Shown: positions 11,768 through 23,684, counted from the first letter of the stretch. The stretch: DNA of 64,000 nt from Endomychus coccineus (GCA_958510875.1 OY294067.1:33034912-33098911); one strand, 5' to 3'. Numbers and translations: made by a program. Notes: generated from the sequence alone by a model not told the origin.

Positions 11768-11902
11768 ATGCCGTCTCCTGCTCAATTAACAAGTCCAAGC
11801 ATAGAAATCAAAAAGAACGAAAAAAAAATAAATAAAAAGGACAGAAAGCGATTGTCATCATCTGAATCTGAAGATGAGTGTTTAATCTCAATCAACTAGT
11901 GA
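11768..11902 (+). other. 44-codon open frame, charged, unidentified
   Basis: ATG at about 11768 opens a 44-codon frame: a Ser/Pro start, a Lys-rich stretch, then the acidic-serine run SSSESEDE before the stop. An identical copy lies 1263 bp downstream. It looks like the start of a nuclear or nucleic-acid-binding protein, for example a retroelement ORF1 or a captured exon, but nothing follows it. I do not assign a function. Confidence 0.25.
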
Positions 11903-12633
11903 GATGAGCTATATCAGTGAAAATAATGTGTTACTCAGTTTACGAATTAACTACGTCAAAATAAAACTGGATTCAGTTTCAATGTGAGAGGTCCGAATAC
12001 GAATAGCTACCTAATTATGAAAAATCATTTTTTATCCGATTGATTTTTTTATCATTTCTGTTCTGTTAATATAAGTTCAAGGACTCTGGGTACTTTTTTG
12101 ATCGGTTTCATCTCATGAGGATTCGGAGTTCAGGCTATTTTCGAACTGTGGCATTTCCTACACTTTGACCCTAATCTGGAACAGTTTTACTCATTTCTTA
12201 GAACATAGTGTATCTTCTTACAACTAGATGTCATAAAACTACTGACAATACGTGAGTCACGTGGTTAGCATGTAAACTATAGAGTGTTTTCAATGATATA
12301 TCGATGACGGTTGCTCAATTACTGCTAAATACCTACACTACTACAAATTGAAAGCAAAGGAAATTTTCTCCGGCAATCATGATGAACAATTCTACAATGA
12401 AATAGTGAATACTGAACTATGAATATATTCCATACCGAAGTTTCTTCCATACCGAGGATTCTTCTCTGCAGTGGATTCTTGATAATTTTACTATAGCATT
12501 GAGGATTACAATTTCGTTTAATCGTGTTCCTTTCGTTTCGGCGACGTGGGCATTTTAATTGAAATTGGTGCGATTTGGACGCTTTGTGTAATACAATTAG
12601 TTTTAAGTAATCAAAAATTTGTAGACATAATAA

Positions 12634-12675
12634 GTCTTCTGATGATGGTCGTGAGACCGAAACGTACGTAAAGAC
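12634..12675 (+). ncRNA. Hammerhead ribozyme, duplicated copy
   Basis: Exact copy of 11371-11412 in the second unit of the 1263-bp tandem duplication; all pairing elements are unchanged. Two same-strand ribozymes 1263 bp apart would release a unit-length RNA if co-transcribed. Confidence 0.72.
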
Positions 12676-13705
12676 AAAAAATTTAAAAACAGAGTGTTAA
12701 TGTGACCTATTTCCCGAGAATTTTTATATATATATCAATACATCAAGATAGACGAACGACACCACGTTTGAAGTTTGGTACACCATTAAACAGCGCATGG
12801 TCTCTTGCCTCTAGAAGCAATACAAAATCACGCTTGCAGCGTGTCAGACCTTAGCTAATACAGAAATGTTCAGAATCAATTATATTTTTCTGAAACCTGT
12901 CCTTCCGAAGTTACGCAATTCTGTAAAGAAAAGAAAATGTAAATTTACAACTGTCAAGTTCAGGTCACTCTGACGTCACCCCAGGAATATTACTTTAACA
13001 AATATTTCCCATTTCTAGAAAGCGCGCAGAATGCCGTCTCCTGCTCAATTAACAAGTCCAAGCATAGAAATCAAAAAGAACGAAAAAAAAATAAATAAAA
13101 AGGACAGAAAGCGATTGTCATCATCTGAATCTGAAGATGAGTGTTTAATCTCAATCAACTAGTGAGATGAGCTATATCAGTGAAAATAATGTGTTACTCA
13201 GTTTACGAATTAACTACGTTAAAATAAAACTGGATTCAGTTTCAATGTGAGAGGTCCGAATACGAATAGCTACCTAATTATGAAAAATCATTTTTTATCC
13301 GATTGATTTTTTTATCATTTCTGTTCTGTTAATATAAGTTCAAGGACTCTGGGTACTTTTTTGATCGGTTTCATCTCATGAGGATTCGGAGTTCAGGCTA
13401 TTTTCGAACTGTGGCATTTCCTACACTTTGACCCTAATCTGGAACAGTTTTACTCATTTCTTAGAACATAGTGTATCTTCTTACAACTAGATGTCATAAA
13501 ACTACTGACAATACGTGAGTCACGTGGTTAGCATGTAAACTATAGAGTGTTTTCAATGATATATCGATGACGGTTGCTCAATTACTGCTAAATACCTACA
13601 CTACTACAAATTGAAAGCAAAGGAAATTTTCTCCGGCAATCATGATGAACAATTCTACAATGAAATAGTGAATACTGAACTATGAATATATTCCATACCG
13701 AAGTT

Positions 13706-15715
13706 GTAGTTGAGGGAAGCAAAAGTTACAAATGTAAATAATAAAATAGAAAAAAATCTAGGGAGAAAGAAATTACTTTCTTGATGTGTACGTTAACCCG
13801 AGCTCGAATGTGTCACGGTCTCACAGGGGAAAACAAACTGTCCAAATTTAAAAGTTCGCAAAATGTGTAACCGTCTGTCTCATGCGCGTTATTCGGCTTT
13901 CCCTCAGGCCCATGTGTCTCCCTGTAACGACATCTAATCCGAAAACAAAGACATTCAAATCAACAACATACCATTCCTTTTCATAACGAAAGTATCGCAA
14001 TCACAGTGAAAATAGTATTGCAACAACAATGTCCGATTGAGCCTAATGGTGCAAGAGTTTTAATTAGCAGAAGCTGTTCCACTTAAATTTTGAGTTATTG
14101 TATGTTGGTCCGGTATATAAATAAAGGCTTTTTTAACTTCATTTTATTGTTATATTTGAAATTCAATTGAATTTGATTATTCATTAAGTGTACCCATAAG
14201 TGAACATATTATTATGTCCAAGCGGCATTTCTAGGTTATTAGCTTATTAGTGAGTTACTTTTACATTAACATCACTGAATATTTGTGCACCACCCTGACA
14301 TAATCATATGGTTTCTCAACAGTATGGCCAATATAATCATTCGAATTGATTAGGCATTAATTATACTCATTTTTTATATTGTGAAAGTATTAAATTCCAA
14401 TTGTTTTCTTAGAGTCGTAATAAGCAACTTACGGAACTTAGGTGATTAACAATCCGGGATTCAACCTTGAATGTTTGTCCATGCTTAATTCAGATATCCG
14501 GGATTAAACTTACATCTGCCCAATTCTTCTTATTAGGTTTAATATCGTATCAGTTATAAGGTTTGTTTCAATCAAATGAAAGTGAGGATTAGAAAAGATA
14601 ATAATAAGTCATGTCGATTTGACCCTTCAGCATATAACAGAAGTGCAAATCAAATAATTGGATATAAACTGAACTAATTTATTATAGGTAGTCTACATTC
14701 ATTTCAAATTGTTGATCAATATGGATAAATTAAAGGAGAATTTACCAAAGTATCAAAAACGAGTACGAGAAAATACAATTATAGACTATTTGGTATTAAC
14801 CTTCGGAATTTCACTTCGATAATTAACGATAACGGATGATGTTTTATTTTGGATAAACAACACGTTTTATGCACGAATATCCCTGGATATAGAATAAGGA
14901 GACTAGATTATTCATGACTTGTAAATTTTTAATTAGGGGCTTTATTTGCGAAATAGAGAAATCAGATTTTAAACAGTAGTTACCTAGTTACCTGCTTTTA
15001 ATTGTCTAACTACCGACTGATCCGCCTACTAGAGCCTGTTAACCGTTGAGTATTTGGGAATGAATAAATGCTCAAAGCTGCTAACCATTCGTATTTGTCT
15101 TGCCAATTAGCATAAATGGCAATTTTACTTGTAAGTCAGAACATTTCCACATGCTAATTCGGGCCGAAATTCATAAATTCGTTTCCACATTTAAGTAATT
15201 GAAAGCATTGCTTACCACTCAGCGTATGATATCTTCTCAATGTTCAATTCTTTCCAGTTCATTCACTCATCTGCATTAAATACGCTTAAAGTTACCGACA
15301 AGAAACTATGTTGTAAAATGAAAAACACCCAGGTCGAGCTAAGACAACAAACTAATACCACAGAACAACTACCACAGAGTCCGTTTTCATACTCTGTGCA
15401 AATAATATAGAACAACTATCTAGTGAGTAATGAGGAACAGTGGCAGTCGTAATACGGTGCGCGACGAGAGCCCTCAGGCTAGACTCCGATCCCCCACTCA
15501 CATAGTTAATATATGCTCCTAGCGGCTAGCAAATTAACAGAATTCAATGTACAACCTGCAGCCTCGGTTGTGGCCTCAGTTATTTGGCTTTTCAGTTTTT
15601 GCTCACAAATATTGCCTATAAAGATTGTATAGTAATGCGAGGGGTAATACCGAACCGTCGTCAACTGTCCCAAGTCAAGTCAGTTCATTCGACCGCCGTG
15701 CACATGACGTTGCGA
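13706..15715. other. No gene recognised
   Basis: AT-rich, without open frames or repeats that I could identify. The stretch near 15440-15700 is more GC-rich but shows no coding pattern. Confidence 0.4.
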
Positions 15716-15723
15716 GGTGGTCC

Positions 15724-15964
15724 CATAGAGATCATATAGTATAGAGGAGTACAGCCCCTATATAGCCTATGTATTCGTTGCGTACCATGTTCGATCTTAC
15801 GCGATGAGTTATCCGTACCACACTTATTTTAATACATGCAAATAGTTAAAAGGTAACGCTCGAAGGTCACTTTATGAGGTCCGCGGAGTGGGGAACGGAT
15901 AAGTTTTTGAAACCTTCTCGCGTTAAGACGGGGCTTCACTCCTCTATACTATATGATCTCTATG
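15724..15964. mobile_element. MITE with 8-bp target duplication (copy 2)
   Basis: Tips CATAGAGATCAT (15724) and ATGATCTCTATG (ends 15964), flanked by the exact 8-bp duplication GGTGGTCC (15716-15723 and 15965-15972). It is 241 bp long and shares tips, the inward gaggagta/actcctc TIR and an interior catgttc motif with the copy at 6758-7000. The interiors have otherwise diverged, so these are separate insertions of one family. Confidence 0.87.
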
Positions 15965-16341
15965 GGTGGTCCTCCACTCATGTAACGGTGAGAACAAGAC
16001 CACGCATCATAGAAATGTTGCGGCGGTAGAAAACCGAGAACAAACGAAACTAGGTAATGTTACGATGTACGCGACGTTGTTACGGTAAGATATTAATGCT
16101 CCCGTCCACACTAGACGCCATAGATAACTCTACTACCGTAGAATGAAATGTCTTATGGAAGGGACCAAAACCGTCAAGTATTTACGCTTCCAAAACACGG
16201 GAGGGCGCGTCAAGCGTCCGAAATTAATAGAAATTATGATGCGCATGCGATTGTTATTGTTTTTCAATAGTAGCCATTTTAATTCATTTGTGGATTTTGT
16301 TTCCATAAGAACTTGTTGCTTGCTATCATACACGCTACTTC

Positions 16342-16351
16342 TACAATATTA

Positions 16352-16386
<35 letters not shown>
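16342..16386. repeat. (TA)n microsatellite
   Basis: About 45 bases of nearly pure alternating TA, ending just before the ribozyme-containing repeat. It produces spurious Tyr/Ile-rich open frames on both strands. Confidence 0.9.
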
Positions 16387-16389
<3 letters not shown>

Positions 16390-16450
16390 AGAACTGGATT
16401 CTCGGGTATTGATCCGCGTTGTGTGGTTTCGGTCCTCAAAAGGACCAATT

Positions 16451-16492
16451 TCACGACGTTTCGGCAAAGTCGCATTTGCCATCTTCAGGTGA
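16451..16492 (-). ncRNA. Hammerhead-like motif (Penelope-type terminal repeat)
   Basis: On the minus strand: stem I UCAC/GUGA, core CUGAAGA, extra U, stem II GGCAAA/UUUGCC (6 bp, UGCGAC loop), then GAAACGUC. The helix II sequence is unlike that of the 10.8-kb family, but pairing and the extra U are conserved. Stem III is almost absent (AC next to GU), as in Penelope-type motifs thought to work as dimers. No reverse transcriptase frame is next to it, so this is a terminal-repeat fragment. Confidence 0.6.
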
Positions 16493-16596
16493 TTCGACCG
16501 TAGAGTCTGGAAAATCTAGGCGAACTGACGCTTACTTGGAGGGACAGGTATTTATATCCCCCGTTATGTTTGACCTTTGGACTTTCGAACTATTTC

Positions 16597-16650
16597 ACGC
16601 TTGGTTGATTTCTACGTGTTTGGCCAAACACGTAGAAATCAACCAAGCGT
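16597..16650. repeat. 54-bp perfect palindrome
   Basis: Two 27-base arms with no mismatch and no spacer, centred on TGGCCA at 16621-16626. It lies about 100 bp beyond the ribozyme motif and may mark the join of two inverted element ends. Confidence 0.92.
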
Positions 16651-18880
16651 TTTTCAGCTCCATCATTAAAATCATTAATAACCGATTCGCAATCTCTAGG
16701 AATTCCTTCTAGTAGATAATATGTGAAGGTCATCCTGGTTAATATTTTCCGGTTCTTCTAAAGTCTATTTATTATTTCCGCCTAAAATTATTCATTTAAG
16801 TGCCTAGCGCTTACCAACCGGAACCGTAATAAATAAAGCTACCTTTTTAGGTTATAAACTGTAAATCCAAAAAATTATTTCATGAGCTCGCTCATATGCA
16901 GTGATTAATTATTTTCAAACTGAAATAGTATTGAGAGCCGCCCAATATCTAAACTCTTCTTGTATTATAACCTATGCAACACACTAAATAGTACGGTTTA
17001 CAAAGTAAAACAATGGTAATTTCTAGTCCTCAAGGGGTTAAAAAGGAGTGTGCTTAAATGATTGGATTATGTTTTCGCTACGCTCACACCGTCTTTCGCA
17101 TAAGTCGGCAAAGAGCGCGCGCCGCAGTCTAGTTTTGCAAGCTCGATTTGAGGATACTTCCTTTTCATTGAATTTTTTTATGTTTCAAACAAGCTGGTCA
17201 GCATTTCAAACCGCAGTGTAAGTTTGTTCATGTGAACGTCCCATGCATTTAACTACGTGCGCTCTATCTTGGAAGTGAATATATTATTATAGTAAGCTAC
17301 AAATCAATGAAAATGACTTAGTCAACATCAAAAGGAAAGCTGAATTGGCACAAGAAGCTGACAAAGTCTAGACATCTGGCACACCTAGTTCTCTCAAAGG
17401 CCGCCCGTAAATTGTAGAAACCACTCCGGTACGTGTACTAATCATCAAGTTTATAGGCACTATTTCTGTCTACAATCGGTCAGATAGTTAGGACACATAA
17501 CAGTGTTTAACGGCTTAAGGTAGGAGTATCATAATGATCTAGTTTGAGTCTAAATTTGAACTGGATTGCTTAACCTTTACGCCGCTACACGAAAACATAC
17601 TTTCTTCAAGTAACCCTACTGAATCAAAAAACTACTTCGTTCGCTTACGCTCACTCCGTCTTAACGATATTAACCTCTAATATATATTACCTCTATGGTC
17701 TGTACGTAGTACGTACCTTCAAATTGACTAGCAGGGGATTCGCAATGGAGCGTAGTCTATTTTGTATTATCTGTATGGAATGCTAGGATAGACGCAACCT
17801 AGTAAATAAAAAAATATAGAGGTGCATTTAAGACCGTCAGATTGTAAATTCTCAATTGCTAGCAATTTTTGTTGGTGCTTAGCCTCCCTTGATTCCTTTG
17901 AGAAACTGCTATTGTGTTTTACTTTCTTTTAGACGAATTAACAGTGATCCAAAAGCTACACAAACCACTGAAACTCATGAATTTCTCCCTCATATGTTCC
18001 ACGCGTACAAAAATTAGCCCCGCATAAAAGGCTTCCCGCCTTCTCGGGAATCTACGATTCTGTTTGTTTTATTCTGAACCGCGGTAATTGTTTATTTCAT
18101 TTAAACGAAATCGTTCCCGAAGTAAATGTAAAAGATGACAAAAATATAACACAAAGGAAAATACAAATCTGTTTCTGACTGCTAGTGCTATGTAAAGAGT
18201 TTTACCTTCACAAAACTTTGGCTCTTTGTAAACTCTATGAGGCGGAAAAAGAAATCCTACTTTCGTTGTTATTAACTTTCGGTATATGCTAAACTAAAAG
18301 AGTGTAGAGTATATTTTGTACGGCTCAAATTTTCTCTCCATTTAGTCTGCTGAACATTCTTTCATGTGACATTTTCTTTTAGACTGATTTATTCATGCAT
18401 TTGAAGTAGTACTTACCTCGCCAAACTATGTTACTACATGTTGCTGTATTAGAATGGAAGGAAATGTTTACGATGTCATGTCCCAGATTTACTTTGCTAT
18501 TTATTTACTTTTATACGTTGATGGTACGCTATTACTTATAGGTTCTGCCTTTTTCCACAAAAATGTGAAATAGAACTATCGTTTGTGCACTAAAAGCATT
18601 AGGTAACATGGATCACTGCAGCAACTTAACTGTGGCGGCACTGTCGAGTGTCGACTATATACAGAACCGCAATGTGAGCTTCTTGTACGAGACCATAGGT
18701 AAGATAAGGTTACACGAGGCTTTGCAATACCTTTGTCCGATGAATTTCGAGGAAAATCATGTAATGTCGCACAATGTCTGTGGTTCAGTCAAAGCATCAT
18801 AAATGAAGAAGTGTTGTTTGCGGGATGACAGAAACACTCTTCCAATTAATAAACCAGCCGAGGTTTCTCTGATAATTGTT
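16651..18880. other. No gene recognised
   Basis: No homology recognised. A short motif (tacgctcac(a/t)ccgtctt type) recurs near 17078 and 17649. The 64-codon frame at 18608-18802 has no recognisable domain. Confidence 0.4.
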
Positions 18881-18884
18881 CAGT

Positions 18885-19047
18885 TTATTATACAGAGTGT
18901 CTCAGATTTTAATCGGGAAAATTTAATAGACGATAGAAAATTTGATTTTGAGAAAAAATTCCTGATAACATATATGCATAGACGCTTAGTTTTTGAGGGT
19001 GTTGAAATTGATAACAAAATTTCGTTTTTTGCGAGGAGCTTTGGCAA
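18885..19047. repeat. Fragment of the 46.4-47.5 kb inverted-repeat family
   Basis: Shares gtgttgaaattga followed by aatttcgttttttgcga with 46668-46702, and the upstream cctataaacatat-type segment as well. It is truncated at about 19047, where the 161-bp LINE-tail repeat begins. Confidence 0.55.
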
Positions 19048-19195
19048 GCAGACCCTCGAGTGATGTACTCTTGTTCGTCCAGCACCTAGTGAGATGGGAG
19101 GATAGCTAGAATCACGCCGGAGGAGTGTCTTCTATGGGAGGAGTACAATGGCCCTAATGAGGACTGAGTACTCTGATCAATAGCTGATCCCCTTG
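19048..19195. repeat. LINE-tail repeat, solitary copy
   Basis: Starts gaccctcgagt and contains gtactcttgttcgtcc, agaatcacgcc and ctaatgaggact, like the three tandem copies at 19757-20230. It is about 707 bp upstream of the first of them. Confidence 0.6.
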
Positions 19196-19539
19196 GCAAG
19201 GGAGGTTTTATAAAACATGAACATATACAAGTCATTCGAAATTACGTAGTAGGAAATAAAACCAAAGACAACATATTGAGACTATATTCCTTAACAACAG
19301 TAACAGTTGTTTGTGGGAATGTTTATAAATATAGCAGCTATAAAATTAGGAAGTTATAAGACCATCAACTAAAGCGCAGTTGTAATGTAGTCCACTCGGA
19401 AGGGACAACAATTGTACCGTAAGTAAAAGCCTTAATGCCATTCTCAAAGGCAATACCTTCAAAGCGCTAAAGCAACAACGGGATGGAACCCAGGTTATAG
19501 GCAGACCAAGGAAAGCACCTTGTCCAAAAAAAGCTCAAT

Positions 19540-19757
19540 CTTGATTGAGACTGTCTCGGAAGAGCCTGCGTTCACTGATAGGAATCACTAGAGGGCATTG
19601 TCGACTGAAAAAGTTCATACACACTTTGTGGCTGATTAATGAACTTGATAAGAGTGAGGCGAGGCGACATACCACGTGCTGAGCCCCTGTACACCTTTCG
19701 CCAACACCAGAGATCCATGTTGGGAGAATTCTGACTGAGTATGCCCAGTATTAGGGA
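19540..19757 (+). pseudogene. LINE RNase H/C-terminal fragment
   Basis: Broken frames include GHCRLKKFIHTLW and RILTEYAQY, matching the LTGHxxLxxHLHxxG and HILTECPxY patterns found after the RNase H domain in I/R1-type non-LTR retrotransposons. Stops and frameshifts are frequent. It is followed directly by the repeated 3' tails. Confidence 0.45.
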
Positions 19758-20230
19758 GACCCTCGAGTCATGTACTCTTGTTCGTCCAACACCTAGGGAG
19801 ATTGCAGGATAGTTAGAATCACGCCGAAGGAGTGTCTCCTATGGGAGGAGTACAATGGCCCTAATGAGGACTTAGTACTCTGATCAATAGGTCTCTCTCC
19901 CAACTCAATCCGGAATCCAGAATCGAATGTATGTACTCTTGTTCGTCCAACACCCAGGGAGATTGCAGGATAGTTAGAATCACGCCGAAGGAGTGTCTCC
20001 TATGGAAGGAGTAAAATGGCCCTAATGAGGACTGAGTACTCTGATCAATAGGTCACCCTCCCAACTCAATCCGGAATCCAGAATCGAATGTCTGTACTCT
20101 TTTTCGTTCAACACCTAGGGAGATGGCCGGATAGTTAGAATCACGCCGGAGGAGTGTCACCTATGGAAGGAGTGATGGCCCTAAGGATGACTCCTAACTC
20201 AATCCCGAATCCAGGATCAAATGTCAGTTG
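19757..20230. repeat. 161-bp tandem array (three copies), likely LINE 3' tails
   Basis: The marker gtactct occurs at 19772, 19933 and 20094, a period of 161 bp. Copies are about 90% alike by eye; the third has small deletions. Placement right after an RNase H-type fragment suggests the 3' untranslated region of a LINE amplified in tandem. Confidence 0.75.
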
Positions 20231-21185
20231 CGCATTTGGGGTATATTAGACCATTCTCTGCGGGAGCTAAATAAAAGACCCCGGCCACCACCGATCACTC
20301 AACAATATTTAGGTCTTTTGTTCATTTTATATATTCGTAGATGAATTGCCTTTGGGTGACTCTTCTCAAAGTTGCTTCGCATGTTATCAAGCAATATTGT
20401 GAACTTTGTTTAGAAGCTATAAATTGTTGATGCAGGAAGTTTAGAATATTACTGTGTACAAGTGTATAGTTTCAAGTTGTGATAAATATTCAAAACAGTG
20501 TATCAGAAGTCATAGTTATATTGGGAAAAATATCAATATAATTGTTAATGTCAAATATCCTATCAAACATTTCCAAATCCTCGATCGTCGATTACTAATA
20601 ATAAGTAACCTAAGTTTATTTGTGGGCCAGCTTATATAAGATGAAAGGGTGCTGCAGATACTTCCAAACTTCTTCCAGTCTGATGGCGTAGAAATATCGG
20701 ATAGGTTTTATTGCGATTGAGATATAGGTCGGGGCCGGTGTTTATTTTCCTCGCTAATGAAGCTTGTCTACCGTCTTCATAATGGCCGACGCACGGAAAC
20801 TTTTCCGATAAAATTTATTATTCCAAGGAACGAGAAGTAAACATGTGAGTTTTGATAAGGATCAGCATGTGTGTTATTTGCGCTTCATGTTTTAAAAGCA
20901 ACCAACAAACCAAATAACATGAAACTTGTCGAGTAAACAAATGCGCGTCAAAATAGTCAGATATTTTTCGACTGAACAGGAGCTTGAAAATAAGGTGTGC
21001 TATTTTTTTAATGTCAAACACCTGACGCTTACAAATAAGTTTCATCAATAACTATTGTTAATCATATATTCATCGGAACAATATCATAAGAAAAACACTC
21101 TCTACCAGAAGCATTAGAAGTAACAATTCTATTAACAAAATGGCTTTGCTTTCTAGAAATTTTCAACAACTTAAATAAATTTATG
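20231..21185. other. No gene recognised
   Basis: AT-rich. Open frames at 20454-20639 and 20818-21048 show no recognisable domain. Confidence 0.35.
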
Positions 21186-21194
21186 AAAAAGGAC

Positions 21195-21400
21195 GCATGA
21201 GAGGAAGCAGGAATAACCTGAGAACCATAACAGGATTCACGACAGGACACTGGAAAGTCAACGATCATAAGCAAAAAACTGGCCTAGTGAATGTAGATTA
21301 TGCAGGCAAACGGAGGTTATATTTGGTCGTTCTCTGCGGAAGCAAATACAACTCAACCATAGAGGAAATACATCATTGAAGCTGGGAAATAATTTCATAT
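21195..21400 (+). pseudogene. LINE RNase H/C-terminal fragment
   Basis: One frame reads LRTITGFTTGHWKVNDHKQKTG, split here by a change of frame into a CRLC motif, followed by further short matches. This resembles the region after RNase H in insect non-LTR elements (LTGHxxLxxHxxxxGL then CRxC). A short related segment (ttgaagc(c/t)gggaaata) recurs at 33460-33475. Confidence 0.45.
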
Positions 21401-22400
21401 TTTTAAATTATTCAAAGCTCACCGGCATAACTTAAAACAGTATCGAGAGGGGGATTCAAAATTTTTGTAAGGACTCGTGTAACACCCCTAACGGTAATCC
21501 AATGTAAATCATTCTATAGTTGGTTCGTTTACTATGTACGTGGTGTATATTTATTCAAAATGAACAGTAAAATACAAATGAAACACAAAAATTAGCTTTG
21601 AAAATCAATAATTGGAGAGTCTTATTCACATTTTATTACTATCTTCTATTCTTTGAGATTGATTAGTTCTTATGCCTAATTCTCATATTTCTGCTAATTT
21701 TGTAAAATAATTTTTGTTGGCTTCATCATCTTCATCAAACAGACTAATTATTAATATTTTTTCCAATTTAATTTTTTAACGAAACAAGACCTCGTTTTGT
21801 TGTCTCACCTTTCAAAATTACGAAACTGCCGTTTAATATTTGACACATCATAATAGTTCTATATAAATTGACACAAAAATAGAATATCTACTATGAAATT
21901 CTCCAAATTCAATAAAATGAAAGGGTTTTCGATGGTACTGACTTGGATTGAATTGAATGGAGCATATTTCCAATGTTATTCCATGTTAGTTCATACACTT
22001 TGTTGAAAAAATGTGTCCCAAACTCTACTAGGCGATAAATCATCGAGAAATGAGTAGACATGCATTATTTTAGTTGTTTTAGAAACGCTGCCCAAGGAGT
22101 TAGAGCCCTTCAGAGTTCATTTAATAAAAACATTATACTTATTGTAACTATCTGCAAACTTGGTTCAAGGGCTCCCAAAATAGATACTTATTATTTGACA
22201 TCAAAAACACGTTGAAGGTTCTTATATTTGATTGGATGTTGACTAATGTTATTGGTGGGTATTCCTCCTCTTCACATCTACAAATATATAAACGAAAAAG
22301 CTATTTATTCAATTCCGATTTGTCTCCGGCTGAGGGTTGCCGCTTGTTTTCATTATTATCCCCAAATAATATTTAAACAGGCACATTTTGATTCTTAATT
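21401..22400. other. No gene recognised
   Basis: AT-rich sequence, with no open frames or repeats assigned. Confidence 0.35.
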
Positions 22401-22408
22401 TGGTTTAC

Positions 22409-22440
22409 TCTGATGATGGCTACCTGGTAGCCAAACGGTG
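22409..22440 (+). other. Degenerate hammerhead-like motif
   Basis: CUGAUGA, extra U, then GGCUAC/GUAGCC paired over a 3-base loop, but followed by AAAC where GAAAC is required. It resembles the other Penelope-type motifs but lacks one core G, so it is probably a decayed copy. Confidence 0.35.
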
Positions 22441-23233
22441 CTCAGTACTGTATGCAACCAAAAATACAAAACATCGCAAAGGTCATAAGGTTTCTTTAGA
22501 TCGTCTATGACCACTGCAGCTAATAGCAGCTTTCGAGCTCATCAGCGGAAGAAATAGGCTGCAGTGCTACTAGAGGCTATCGCTGTCTAGTTGTAAATAG
22601 GTATTATATTGACAAGGCTGTTAGAGTTACAAGACCCTCTAACGCCATCTATCCGAGAGTAGATGTTTCACTAAAATACCCCAATATAACGTACAATATT
22701 GACTGAATGAATATGGCTTGTTTCACTAAAGAAAGTCACATGGACAGTCAGTAAGCTAGTGCCACGATAGCGGTAATAACCAATGCAATAATTTAGAAAT
22801 AAACAAATTACTTGAATCGATATCTGTCGTATAAATACAAATTGTCGAGGTATAATTACATATTGACAAAAATGTCACTGCAGCTTACTCTTTCCGCTTA
22901 TGACCTCGAGAAAGCTAATTACCTTTGTCTATAATATAATTTGTTCATGCAACTTGTTCATCTGTTAATTATTGTGGAATATCTCACATATAGTGATGAG
23001 CTCTGTGTTACCCAATGACCATTATTTGTAATATGATTCTCAATTCATTAATCCCCACATTTTTTTTATTTCAATAGCCTTCTAGCCATCAGTGAGGAAG
23101 GTAGTTTAAGGCAAATTGACAGATTAGTAGTATCCAAGAGAATGAAGTTACTCGTTTATTTATTAGATATGGATCCACGTAGGGAACGCAATGCTATACT
23201 TTGCATATTTATTCGTAGTATCGTGGAAAGTGG

Positions 23234-23684
23234 AAAAATAGCCTTATTCTTTTTGAATTTTTCTAATTAAATATAAATCATTCACTCGTTTCGATACTTA
23301 TTCAGAGTATCATCTTCAGGAAACAATGATGTTTCGTATCTAAAATACTAATAAATACAAAAAATAGTGTATCGTATTATGCAAAGTACTGTTTGCATTG
23401 TATAGTTAGAATGAAAATGTCGTTAAAAATCATTTATTGTAAAATGATTAATACAATAGTTTTAGAAAATTAGTTTTGTATGACATTGTTGTTATTCAGT
23501 GATCACTCATTTTACAAATATGTCCAATAATTAATTTTTAACGACATTTTCATTCTGACTATACATATTCGTAATGCAAATAGTATTTCACATATTGAAC
23601 TTTATTATGTTTCCTGAAGATGATACTTTAAATAACTCGATCATGTTTCGATTGAACATTTTAAGAAGAGTAAGGCTATTTTTA
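23234..23684. repeat. ~450-bp inverted repeat with ribozyme-like motifs in both arms
   Basis: Left ends (aatagccttattctt; ttaacgac complement) pair with right ends (aagagtaaggctatt; ttaacgacattttcatt). The left arm at 23288-23319 (minus) has CUGAAGA, extra U, GAUACU/AGUAUC with a 7-base loop, then GAAAC. The right arm (about 23619-23653, plus) is a decayed equivalent. No coding sequence. I read it as inverted Penelope-type terminal repeats, a family distinct from the 10.8-kb one. Confidence 0.6.

Larger units (their letters stand above)
11193..13704. repeat. 1263-bp tandem duplication, near-identical copies
   Basis: Bases 11193-12442 recur at 12456-13705 with constant offset 1263. I saw only one substitution (C at about 11956, T at about 13219). 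The unit takes in the right part of the Penelope-like remnant, its ribozyme, the target duplication and about 960 bp of downstream sequence. The junction 12438-12456 repeats ttccataccga, as if the duplication was closed through a short templated fill. It is either very recent or an assembly/haplotype artefact. Confidence 0.88.

Noticed and set aside
16133..16482. Overlapping open frames with Tyr/Ile runs on both strands
   Set aside because: They are generated by the (TA)n microsatellite and show no domain.
17070..17660. Recurrent tacgctcac(a/t)ccgtctt motif
   Set aside because: Only two short occurrences with diverged flanks; not enough to define a repeat.
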